DNA of 5,451 nucleotides from Pseudomonadota bacterium (GTDB lineage Bacteria; Pseudomonadota; Alphaproteobacteria; Rhizobiales; Hyphomicrobiaceae). This document shows, in pieces, positions 1-4,853 of this stretch (position 1 is the first letter of the stretch; every line of letters starts with the position of its first letter). The notes under the pieces are model-generated. The model worked only from the letters and a program-made list of their open reading frames with translations, ran no database searches and had not been told where the DNA came from. The stretch is taken from positions 1 through 5,451 of the forward strand of contig QGVC01000241.1 in NCBI GenBank assembly GCA_003242645.1. Reading direction: 5' to 3'. A program made the position numbers and the translations under genes.

Positions 1-615
1 CAGGAAGGGAAATCCGCCGCTCAGGAAATCTGATCCGAAGGTGAAGCGTGGGATTCCGCCGACCGGATCATTCCCAAACATCGCGATGAGGAGGCCGATC
101 CCTGCGGAAATCAGGCCCTTGGTCATTGAGCCTTCTGCAAGGCCGGCGACCATCGCCAAAGCCAGGATGAACAGAGAAAAGTATTCCCACGGACCAAACT
201 GCAAGGCGATTGCGGCAAGCGGACCGGTCACCAGCACGAGAAACAGCCCACCGATCAATCCGCCGAAGCAGGACGCCCAAATGCCCAGCCAGACGGCCCG
301 GCCCGGCTCACCAGCACGAGCCATTGGGAAGCCATCAAATGTCGTTGCGATGGCTGACGGCGTGCCGGGAATGCCCAGGAGCGATGCGGTGATGAGGCCA
401 CCAGCTGACCCACCGACGTACACACCCGTCATGGCGGCGAGTCCCTGCAGCGGGTCGAGACCGAACGTGAACGGCAGGAGGATGATGATTGTGAGTGTGA
501 TGGTGACGCCCGGGATTGCTCCGCCGATCACTCCCATCAACGTTCCCAGGAACAGTGGAAGCAGGTACTTCCACTGCATTATGGTCAGCAGCGCGTTGCC
601 GAGAAGCTCGAGCAT
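1..615 (-). CDS. tctA: TctA, large membrane subunit of a tripartite tricarboxylate transporter (N-terminal part, runs off the window)
   Basis: Large inner-membrane subunit of a TTT-type solute importer, which works with TctB and the periplasmic TctC. The reading frame is open from ATG at 615 to base 1, giving the first 205 of the roughly 500 residues usual for the family; the rest lies outside the window. Family hallmarks are visible: a hydrophobic start with MGVIGGAIPGVT (about residues 27-38), the glycine-rich signature around GGSAGGLITASLLGIPG (68-84), TTFDGFPMARAGEPGRA (91-107) and DPVGGIPRFTFG (183-194). Long hydrophobic stretches at about 18-50, 107-135 and 145-180 fit membrane helices. 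The start lies 1 base beyond the tctB stop, with GGTAGG just upstream acting as ribosome binding site inside the tctB end, so translation is probably coupled. Identity is secure; the substrate is unknown. Confidence 0.95.
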   Translation of the reverse strand, partial: MLELLGNALLTIMQWKYLLPLFLGTLMGVIGGAIPGVTITLTIIILLPFTFGLDPLQGLAAMTGVYVGGSAGGLITASLLGIPGTPSAIATTFDGFPMARAGEPGRAVWLGIWASCFGGLIGGLFLVLVTGPLAAIALQFGPWEYFSLFILALAMVAGLAEGSMTKGLISAGIGLLIAMFGNDPVGGIPRFTFGSDFLSGGFPFL

Positions 616-616
616 C

Positions 617-1096
617 CTACCAGCCCGTCAGACTGCCCCGCGGTAGTAGCACGAGAAGATATCGCTCGAAGGCCAAATGACTGACGAGCGATGTTGCGAC
701 GGAAATCGCAATCACCGTGGCCCAAGCTCGGATGGTGGTCGGCCATTCGATGGCGGGCATCAGAGCCAAGACAAAGAGGATCGTGGCAAGCCGGTAGCCG
801 AGGATCGGAAGCAAAAAGATGTAGGCGGCGACGATCCCAAAGAGCAGAGGCACGCGCCAAAAGCCCGGCGGTGATTGCACCTCGCCGTCGGTAGAACTTT
901 CGGCGCGATTGGCCATGACGTCCTGAATGAACAGCACCACTCCGGCCAACGCGAGCAGGCCAAGAACAATGCGGGGATAAAAGCCCGGGCCTATTGGTGT
1001 CAGCGGCAGCTGCGGAAGGCTGAGAGACTGCACCAGCAGGCCAAGGCTGAGCGCCGTCACAATTAGGCCGATGACGCCGTCGCGGCCAACTCTCAT
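617..1096 (-). CDS. tctB: TctB, small membrane subunit of a tripartite tricarboxylate transporter
   Basis: Small, poorly conserved membrane subunit of the TTT importer, 159 residues, the usual size for TctB. Hydrophobic segments lie at about residues 7-25, 42-60, 82-98, 102-117 and 124-142, with a polar stretch at 62-78 between the second and third. The family pattern GPGFYPRIVLGLL (37-49) follows the first helix, and the C-terminus ends with FERYLLVLLPRG (143-154), as in other TctB proteins. The start ATG overlaps the tctC stop as ATGA (1096-1093), and tctA begins 1 base after the tctB stop. All three genes are therefore almost certainly one transcript with coupled translation. The assignment rests on the motifs, the size and the position between tctC and tctA. 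Confidence 0.93.
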   Translation of the reverse strand: MRVGRDGVIGLIVTALSLGLLVQSLSLPQLPLTPIGPGFYPRIVLGLLALAGVVLFIQDVMANRAESSTDGEVQSPPGFWRVPLLFGIVAAYIFLLPILGYRLATILFVLALMPAIEWPTTIRAWATVIAISVATSLVSHLAFERYLLVLLPRGSLTGW

Positions 1097-2043
1097 TTCT
1101 TTGCGAGCCCGAGCTCCGTCATGATGGCCTTGTTGTCCGCGTCGAGCTTGTCGAGAAACTCGCCGTAGTCTTTCGCATTGAGGTACGCCACACGTGTACC
1201 CTGCAATCTCAACGCTTCGGCGTATTCCGGCTCAGCAGTCGCCTTGGCGCAGGCTTCGTCGAGCTTTGCGCGCACATCCGCGGGTGTACCTTTCGGCACC
1301 AGCAGACCACGGACGACTTCATAAACGATGTCGAGGCCATTTTCCTTCAGCGTTGGGACATCAGGAATTTCTGGCAACCGCTCCTCGGTCGCAACGGCGA
1401 GGAATTTGAGCTCTCCTGCCTCGACCTTACCCTTCTGGGTCAGATTGGAGTCCGTGAGATCGACGTGACCGCCCAGAATGGCGTTCATCCGCGGGGCGAG
1501 GCCGTCATAGGAGACGTATTTCAATTTGATCCCGGCAGCTTTTTCGATGGTCGCCGGGAACAGGTGACTGGTTGATCCGAGCGTCGCGCCGACGGTTATC
1601 TCTCCGGGGCGCTTCTTTGCATCCTCGACGAATTCCTTGAAGGTTTTCCACGGCGTCTTTGCGCTGGCCGTCAGCACCGATGGCGTGGCCGCAATCCGGC
1701 AGATAGGCTCGAAATCTTTATAACTCACATCGGCCATGCCGGCGTAATAGGTCAGGTGGATGTAATCATGGACAGCAAAGAGCGTATACCCATCTGGCGG
1801 TGAGTTGCGCGCTTCCCGAGCTCCCACAGTTCCAGAAGCCCCACCGATGTTTGCGATGACGACCGTCTGGCCGATATGCTTTTGGAGATGAGGGACAAAA
1901 GGTCGGAAAATGTTGTCCGTATCGCCGCCCGCAGCCCACGGGACGATCATCTTGATCGGGCGCTCAGGAAAATCGGCAAGGGCCGGCGTGACAAGCGTAA
2001 GGCCGAGAAGAGCAAAAAACGACCGAGCCCATTTTATCTTCAC
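1093..2043 (-). CDS. tctC: TctC/Bug-family periplasmic solute-binding protein of the TTT transporter
   Basis: Periplasmic receptor that captures the substrate and delivers it to TctA/TctB. 316 residues, normal for the Bug/TctC family. A Sec signal peptide is clear: KIKWAR, a hydrophobic core at about 8-20, and a likely cut after ALA at 23. The mature protein shows the expected motifs in order: PWAAGGDTDNIFRP (35-48), ANIGGASGTVGAREA (64-78), PDGYTL (83-88), YDGLAPRMNAILGGHVD (179-195), IPDVPTLKENG (226-236) and RGLLVPKGTPADV (245-257). The start is GTG at 2043, chosen because GGGAGGA sits 6 bases upstream; the ATG 5 bases before it reads into a stop after two codons. It is the first gene of the operon, divergent from the aspartate dehydrogenase gene. 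Bug proteins bind diverse carboxylates, amino acids and other small molecules, so the ligand cannot be named from sequence. Confidence 0.95.
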   Translation of the reverse strand: MKIKWARSFFALLGLTLVTPALADFPERPIKMIVPWAAGGDTDNIFRPFVPHLQKHIGQTVVIANIGGASGTVGAREARNSPPDGYTLFAVHDYIHLTYYAGMADVSYKDFEPICRIAATPSVLTASAKTPWKTFKEFVEDAKKRPGEITVGATLGSTSHLFPATIEKAAGIKLKYVSYDGLAPRMNAILGGHVDLTDSNLTQKGKVEAGELKFLAVATEERLPEIPDVPTLKENGLDIVYEVVRGLLVPKGTPADVRAKLDEACAKATAEPEYAEALRLQGTRVAYLNAKDYGEFLDKLDADNKAIMTELGLAKK

Positions 2044-2059
2044 GGCATTCCTCCCTGAT

Positions 2060-2087
2060 TTGTTTGTTTCTGTGTTCTGGGTAATAA
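2060..2087 (+). promoter_or_regulatory. Candidate sigma70-like promoter for the nadX-EamA unit
   Basis: TTGTTT at 2060-2065 and TAATAA at 2082-2087 are separated by 16 bases. Transcription would start near 2094. That makes the first in-frame ATG (2096) practically leaderless and fits the downstream start at 2144 with its strong ribosome binding site. Read by eye only; the boxes are imperfect. Confidence 0.35.
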
Positions 2088-2091
2088 CACA
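2071..2091. promoter_or_regulatory. Operator-like palindrome TGTGTT-N9-AACACA between divergent tctC and nadX
   Basis: Perfect inverted repeat with two 6-base arms (2071-2076 and 2086-2091) and a 9-base spacer. It lies in the only non-coding gap between the two divergent units and overlaps the candidate -10 boxes for both directions, where a dimeric regulator would block or steer both promoters. No regulator gene lies in the window. The motif does not match one family well enough for me to choose among GntR, LysR or other types. Confidence 0.45.
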
Positions 2092-2112
2092 TTAGATGAC
2101 GCGCCAAGGCAA
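2084..2112 (-). promoter_or_regulatory. Candidate sigma70-like promoter for tctC-tctB-tctA
   Basis: On the minus strand TTGCCT (2112-2107) and TGTTAT (2089-2084) are spaced by 17 bases. Each matches four of six consensus positions. The predicted start near 2077 gives a 5' leader of about 33 bases before the tctC GTG. The -10 shares bases with the opposite promoter and with the palindrome arm at 2086-2091. Weak evidence from boxes alone; position is the main support. Confidence 0.28.
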
Positions 2113-2124
2113 GCCGTTGGTGCT

Positions 2125-2134
2125 GGAGAGGAGG
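2125..2134 (+). promoter_or_regulatory. Ribosome binding site that sets the nadX start
   Basis: GGAGAGGAGG lies 9 bases upstream of the ATG at 2144. It is the strongest purine-rich site in the region, whereas nothing comparable precedes the in-frame ATG at 2096. It therefore argues that the first 16 codons of the longer reading frame are untranslated leader. Confidence 0.6.
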
Positions 2135-2143
2135 GCGGTGGGC

Positions 2144-2956
2144 ATGGGAGAAATCAGAGTTGCTATCGCGGGCCTGGGCGCAATCGGGCTGCAGGTGGCG
2201 CGTCGGATCGATGCCGGAGACATCGAGAAGATGGTGCTGACAGCAGTATCAGCACGGGATCAAGCAAAGGCGCAGCGGGCAATCGCGAGCTTACGAAAAC
2301 CGCCGAAACTCCTCCCGTTGGAGCAGCTGGCCGAGGAAGCCGATGTGGTCGTGGAGTGTGTTCCTGCCGCACATTTTCTGGCGGCTGCCGAAGGGCCGAT
2401 CCGCCTCGGCCGAATTTTCATGCCGCTCTCCGTGGGCGCATTGCTGAACCATATGCATCTTGTCGATCTGGCGCGGGAAACGGGGGCGCGGATCGTTGTT
2501 CCGAGCGGCGCGATACTAGGGCTCGATGCCGTGCGCGCGGTTGCCGAGGGGAATGTCCATTCGGTGCGTCTCATCACACGCAAACCGCCAGCCGGCCTGG
2601 CTGGTGCGCCTTTGCTCGTCGAAAAAGGGATTTCGGTGGAGGGACTGAAGGAACCGCTGAAAGTGTTCTCGGGAACAGCCCGTGAAGCGGCGAAAGGCTT
2701 TCCTGCCAACCTCAATGTGTCCGTGGCGCTTTCCCTTGCCGGCATCGGCCCTGACCGAACCGACGTCGAGGTTTGGGCAGACCCAACGGTCACACACAAC
2801 ACCCACACGATCATCGTGAGGTCGGACTCGTCCCAGCTCACGATGACGATCGAGAACATCCCGTCGGCTGAGAATCCGCGAACCGGGGTGATTACCCCGT
2901 TGAGCGTCATCGCGGCGCTCCGCAGGCTCACATCGCCGTTGGTCGTCGGCACGTGA
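2144..2956 (+). CDS. nadX: L-aspartate dehydrogenase-like NAD(P)-dependent oxidoreductase
   Basis: Predicted cytoplasmic enzyme that oxidises L-aspartate to iminoaspartate/oxaloacetate with NAD(P), or runs in reverse (EC 1.4.1.21 family, DUF108). From ATG 2144 it has 270 residues, the usual length. A Rossmann fold opens the protein with GLGAIG (10-15). Family blocks follow: VVVECVP (68-74), PSGAILGLDAV (120-130), TRKPP (145-149), FPANLNVSVALSLAG (186-200), then THNTHTI (217-223), whose second His is probably the catalytic one, and ENIPSAENPRTG (237-248). A start at 2096 would add 16 residues before the conserved beta strand and lacks a ribosome site, so I prefer 2144. It is divergent from tctCBA and followed 83 bases later by an EamA transporter on the same strand. 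Some family members feed NAD synthesis; here no nadA or nadC is adjacent, so a catabolic role tied to the importer is more likely, though inferred. Confidence 0.88.
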   Translation: MGEIRVAIAGLGAIGLQVARRIDAGDIEKMVLTAVSARDQAKAQRAIASLRKPPKLLPLEQLAEEADVVVECVPAAHFLAAAEGPIRLGRIFMPLSVGALLNHMHLVDLARETGARIVVPSGAILGLDAVRAVAEGNVHSVRLITRKPPAGLAGAPLLVEKGISVEGLKEPLKVFSGTAREAAKGFPANLNVSVALSLAGIGPDRTDVEVWADPTVTHNTHTIIVRSDSSQLTMTIENIPSAENPRTGVITPLSVIAALRRLTSPLVVGT

Positions 2957-3039
2957 CATCAATTTCAGCGTTAGCTCGCCGCATAGACCATCAATAGAGA
3001 AGCGCTGCATTGTCAGTCGCCCGCACACGCGAGGGAGGA

Positions 3040-3927
3040 ATGCTGCACGCCGTGCTCCTGGCCATTGCCGCGGATGGTCTGTTGGCGCTCATGGACGCCA
3101 TCGTCAAAACGATGACCGTCCGTTATTCGACTTTTCAAATCGCATTCCTGAGATTTGGGTTCGGATTTGCCTGGGCGAGTCTGCTGCTGGTCTGTTTCCG
3201 ACCCGGTTTGCCAAGCCGGGAGACGATCGTCTTCAACACCACCCGCTCCGTGCTTGCCGTCATTACGGCAACCTCGTTCTTCTATGCCTTGAGCCAGCTT
3301 CCACTCGCAGACGCGGTCGCGCTGGCGTTCCTGTCGCCGATGTTCACGGCTCTGTTCGGAGCACTTTTCCTCGGCGAGCGGATCGATGCGCGAATTGTGA
3401 CGGCGCTGATGGCCGGTTTCGCCGGTCTCGTGCTGATAGCCGGCGGCCGGGTCGGCTCGGGAACTTACAGTTATGGCGCCGTCTACGGAGCCATCGCGTG
3501 TGTCATCTCAGCAATTACTTACGCTTTGACGCTGGTGCTGCTTAGGGCGCGTGCTCAACGGGATTCGTTTCTCATCATCGTATGGTTTCAAAATGTGGGA
3601 CCTGCACTCATGCTTGCGCCCGCTGCGGCATTGGCCTGGACGGCCATGAACGCTCGCGATCTCGCGATTTTCATTCTCGTGGGGTTCCTTGGAGTGGCCG
3701 GACATCTTCTGCTGGCTTCGGCGTTTTCGCGCGCAGAAGCGGCCCGGTTGGCTCCGATCCATTACATTACTCTCGCTTGGGGTGTGGTCTTCGGCTACCT
3801 GTTCTTCGCCGAGCTTCCAGGTCTCACGACGCTGGCGGGTGCAGGCCTGATCGTGCTTGGGACGATCGCGACCCACCGTCCGAAATCAGAGGCGCCAGCC
3901 ACCGAGGCAGATAGACGTCCCGTATAG
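3040..3927 (+). CDS. EamA/DMT-superfamily membrane transporter
   Basis: Inner-membrane carrier of the drug/metabolite transporter superfamily, with two EamA repeats of five helices each. From ATG 3040 it has 295 residues, typical of the family. Hydrophobic segments lie at about 4-22, 34-53, 67-85, 91-110, 119-135, 145-168, 177-200, 209-229, 237-257 and 261-277. The paired EamA signatures are visible in each half: LADAVALAFLSPMFTALFGA followed by LGERI (89-115), and AEAARLAPIHYITLAWGVV followed by FAELP (232-260). The end of each repeat carries the Glu expected there. A polar tail closes the protein. The reading frame extends to a TTG at 3010, but GAGG at 3031-3034 sits 5 bases before ATG 3040, so that start is preferred. 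It probably shares a transcript with nadX and may export a metabolite or excess amino acid; the substrate is not predictable. Confidence 0.9.
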   Translation: MLHAVLLAIAADGLLALMDAIVKTMTVRYSTFQIAFLRFGFGFAWASLLLVCFRPGLPSRETIVFNTTRSVLAVITATSFFYALSQLPLADAVALAFLSPMFTALFGALFLGERIDARIVTALMAGFAGLVLIAGGRVGSGTYSYGAVYGAIACVISAITYALTLVLLRARAQRDSFLIIVWFQNVGPALMLAPAAALAWTAMNARDLAIFILVGFLGVAGHLLLASAFSRAEAARLAPIHYITLAWGVVFGYLFFAELPGLTTLAGAGLIVLGTIATHRPKSEAPATEADRRPV

Positions 3928-4028
3928 ATTAGAAACTCAGACCGAATTGTTCCGGGGGCAGCGCCTGGGCCTTCTTGCTGTTGCGGTGCGCAAGGCTGCG
4001 GAGCGATAGCCGCGTAACACACCTCCTT

Positions 4029-4048
4029 GGAAGACGCTTCGGTCCTCC
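4029..4048 (-). repeat. Hairpin with a G-U pair that favours minus-strand RNA
   Basis: Read on the minus strand, GGAGGAC and GTCTTCC form a 7-bp stem around a 6-base loop, with one G-U pair. The same place read from the plus strand would have an A-C mismatch, so the structure is better formed in a minus-strand transcript. It lies immediately upstream, on that strand, of the AAGGAGG at 4028-4022. Confidence 0.4.
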
Positions 4049-4065
4049 GCCTTGAAAAAGTCCTT

Positions 4066-4082
4066 GGCCGAAATGCTCGGCC
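4066..4082 (-). terminator. Perfect 6-bp hairpin, possible terminator downstream of the minus-strand ydcH-like gene
   Basis: GGCCGA and TCGGCC enclose a 5-base loop. On the minus strand the stem is followed by AAGGAC and then five T. The T run is displaced by 6 bases, so this is a poor intrinsic terminator at best, though its place in a convergent spacer fits. A 5-bp hairpin (TGCCG/CGGCA, 4087-4099) stands next to it. Confidence 0.3.
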
Positions 4083-4105
4083 TCTGTGCCGCTCCGGCAG
4101 TAGGC

Positions 4106-4129
4106 CCGGTCCGTTTTTCCGGAAACCGG
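4106..4129 (-). repeat. Imperfect hairpin just after the minus-strand ydcH-like stop
   Basis: CCGGT (4106-4110) pairs with ACCGG (4125-4129), and CCG (4111-4113) with CGG (4120-4122), leaving a 2-base bulge and a 6-base loop. It starts 4 bases beyond the stop of the minus-strand gene, so it would form the 3' end of that mRNA. No T run follows, so it may protect the RNA or be part of a longer structured end. Confidence 0.35.
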
Positions 4130-4133
4130 CTCC

Positions 4134-4307
4134 TCAGCGCTTATTCTTAGCCAGGCGGGCGATTTGGTCCTTCACCCGGAGCTTCTGAAGCTTCAAGCTG
4201 TTGAGCTTGATGGAATCCACGGCCGGTCTCGCCAGCTCTTCCTCGATCATCTGCTCAAGCAACCGGTGCTTCTCTTCGAGTTCAGCCAGATGTGGGGACC
4301 CCGACAT
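4134..4307 (-). CDS. YdcH-family (DUF465) small coiled-coil protein
   Basis: Short gene of 57 residues from ATG 4307 to TGA 4134, with GGAGG placed 5 bases upstream. The product is a charged helical hairpin: one helix around HLAELEEKHRLLEQMIEEEL (6-25), a turn near RPAVD (27-31), and a second helix around IKLNSLKLQKLRVKDQIARL (33-52). The pattern of an N-terminal E-x-x-H-R-x-L element and a C-terminal L-K-x-x-K-L-x-x-K-D-x-I element is that of YdcH/DUF465 proteins. The family has no established biochemical function. It is divergent from a second family member at 4538, to which it aligns over nearly its whole length, and convergent with the EamA gene. Confidence is high that it is coding, because the motif and the ribosome site agree. 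Confidence 0.88.
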   Translation of the reverse strand: MSGSPHLAELEEKHRLLEQMIEEELARPAVDSIKLNSLKLQKLRVKDQIARLAKNKR

Positions 4308-4359
4308 CTTGCCCTCCGATCGGGTTCTCGACGGATCAAGCTTGCCAGAAATGGGGTTA

Positions 4360-4393
4360 ATTGTCTAACAACTCGATGATTAGTATCGACAAT
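4360..4393. repeat. Inverted repeat ATTGTC-N22-GACAAT between the divergent ydcH-like genes
   Basis: Two perfect 6-base arms (4360-4365 and 4388-4393) flank an AT-richer 22-base centre. It sits 53-86 bases upstream of the minus-strand YdcH-like start. It could be a regulator site or part of a promoter for that gene, but six-base arms at this distance can also arise by chance. Confidence 0.25.
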
Positions 4394-4429
4394 ACGTAAG
4401 CACAGGCGTAGGCTGAACGATATTCCATC

Positions 4430-4456
4430 AGCGCCTCATGTGCTCCACAGGGCGCT
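4430..4456 (+). repeat. Two-tier hairpin in the divergent intergenic region
   Basis: AGCGCC (4430-4435) pairs with GGCGCT (4451-4456). Inside it TGTG (4439-4442) pairs with CACA (4446-4449) around a 3-base loop. On the plus strand the stem runs into TTTAC, a weak terminator-like end. It lies just upstream of the candidate promoter at 4465-4493, so it could end an upstream plus-strand transcript or insulate that promoter. Confidence 0.4.
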
Positions 4457-4464
4457 TTACACTC

Positions 4465-4493
4465 TTGTCACCGCCGCCGTTCGCGCAGATAGT
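4465..4493 (+). promoter_or_regulatory. Candidate sigma70-like promoter for the ydcH-like/purE/purK unit
   Basis: TTGTCA (4465-4470, five of six consensus) and GATAGT (4488-4493, four of six) are spaced by exactly 17 bases. Transcription would start near 4500, giving a leader of about 38 bases before the ATG at 4538. This is the best promoter candidate upstream of the purine genes in the window. Confidence 0.42.
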
Positions 4494-4502
4494 GCGCTGA
4501 AC
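4479..4502. repeat. 9-bp hairpin overlapping the candidate -10 element
   Basis: GTTCGCGCA (4479-4487) pairs with TGCGC-T-GAAC (4493-4502) with one bulged T and a GATAG loop. The flanks ACTCTT (4461-4466) and AAGAGT (4507-4512) can extend the pairing outward, and TTTAC (4456-4460) can instead pair with GTAAA (4504-4508). The palindrome is centred on the candidate -10 box, so it may be an operator rather than an RNA structure. Confidence 0.4.
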
Positions 4503-4537
4503 AGTAAAGAGTCATTTGCGGCCGTCAGAGCTCGCCG

Positions 4538-4744
4538 ATGCAGTGGCAGGACGAGAGAGACATTCGCGAGCTGTTGATGAAGCTGCGCGCGGAGCACCGC
4601 GCGCTGGACGCAGAGATTGCGGCTCTCGAGGCGCAGGCCTACGTCGACCAGCTCCACATAACCCGGCTCAAAAGGAAGAAGCTGCAGCTCAAGGACCGTA
4701 TAGCCGCGCTCGAGAGCCAGCTCCTGCCGGATATTATCGCGTAG
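4538..4744 (+). CDS. YdcH-family (DUF465) small coiled-coil protein
   Basis: A 68-residue, highly charged helical-hairpin protein of the YdcH/DUF465 family. The first helix spans about 6-33 with [18 protein letters not shown] (17-34). The turn is near YVDQ (35-38). The second helix carries [19 protein letters not shown] (41-59), and the C-terminus LLPDIIA (62-68) is the tail seen in many alphaproteobacterial members. The function of the family is unknown. ATG 4538 is the only sensible start: the frame is closed by a TAA at 4505 with no other start codon between. The ribosome site is weak, with only AGAG about 7 bases upstream. purE begins 109 bases downstream on the same strand, so a shared transcript is possible. 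The divergent 57-residue gene at 4307 is a probable paralogue. Confidence 0.9.
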   Translation: MQWQDERDIRELLMKLRAEHRALDAEIAALEAQAYVDQLHITRLKRKKLQLKDRIAALESQLLPDIIA

Positions 4745-4853
4745 TGACGCTTGCGGTGCAAAGCCGCGCTCGATCTCTTGCCAAGGAGCTGCGGGGCAGG
4801 TAATTGCGCGTCTTTCCACGAATATTGCCGTTGTGCGGCATGAAGATTTGAAG

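Larger units (their letters stand above)
3928..4133. other. Convergent intergenic spacer with several hairpins, no supported gene
   Basis: This 206-bp gap separates the ends of the EamA gene and the minus-strand YdcH-like gene. No reading frame here has both a start codon and a credible ribosome site. It holds four hairpin-forming repeats (4029-4048, 4066-4082, 4087-4099, 4106-4129) and, on the minus strand, a perfect AAGGAGG (4028-4022) with no start codon at proper distance. It may contain terminators for both convergent genes, a small RNA, or a decayed small gene. Confidence 0.5.

Noticed and set aside
41..646. Long plus-strand reading frame of 201 codons opposite tctA
   Set aside because: It is antisense to tctA, its product is Pro/Arg/Ser-rich low-complexity sequence, and the minus strand shows clear TctA motifs throughout.
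2260..2952. Minus-strand reading frame of 230 codons opposite nadX
   Set aside because: It mirrors a well-supported gene with intact family motifs, and its own product has Ser/Arg-rich shadow composition with no recognisable domain.
3795..4022. Minus-strand GTG-start frame of 75 codons next to AAGGAGG
   Set aside because: The GTG overlaps the Shine-Dalgarno bases, leaving no spacing, the frame runs into the EamA gene in antisense, and the product is low-complexity.
3931..4140. Minus-strand frame ending in a plausible-looking LPPEQFGLSF tail (stop near 3929)
   Set aside because: The tail looks protein-like, but there is no ATG, GTG or TTG in frame after the last upstream stop, only a CTG overlapping the ydcH-like end. 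I cannot support a gene; a decayed gene remains possible.
4702..4773. 12-base direct repeat AGCCGCGCTCGA at 4702-4713 and 4762-4773
   Set aside because: One copy is inside the coding region and one just after it. With GC-rich sequence and only two copies, chance or a tiny duplication is enough, and no mobile element features flank it.
4516..4803. Plus-strand 95-codon frame overlapping the second ydcH-like gene
   Set aside because: It is a frame-shifted shadow of the YdcH-family gene with Arg/Ala-rich composition; the 68-codon frame has the family motifs and tail.
4745..4853. Possible separate purE promoter or terminator in the ydcH-purE gap
   Set aside because: I found only a 4-bp hairpin (GCGG/CCGC near 4752-4766) without a T run and no convincing -35/-10 pair.
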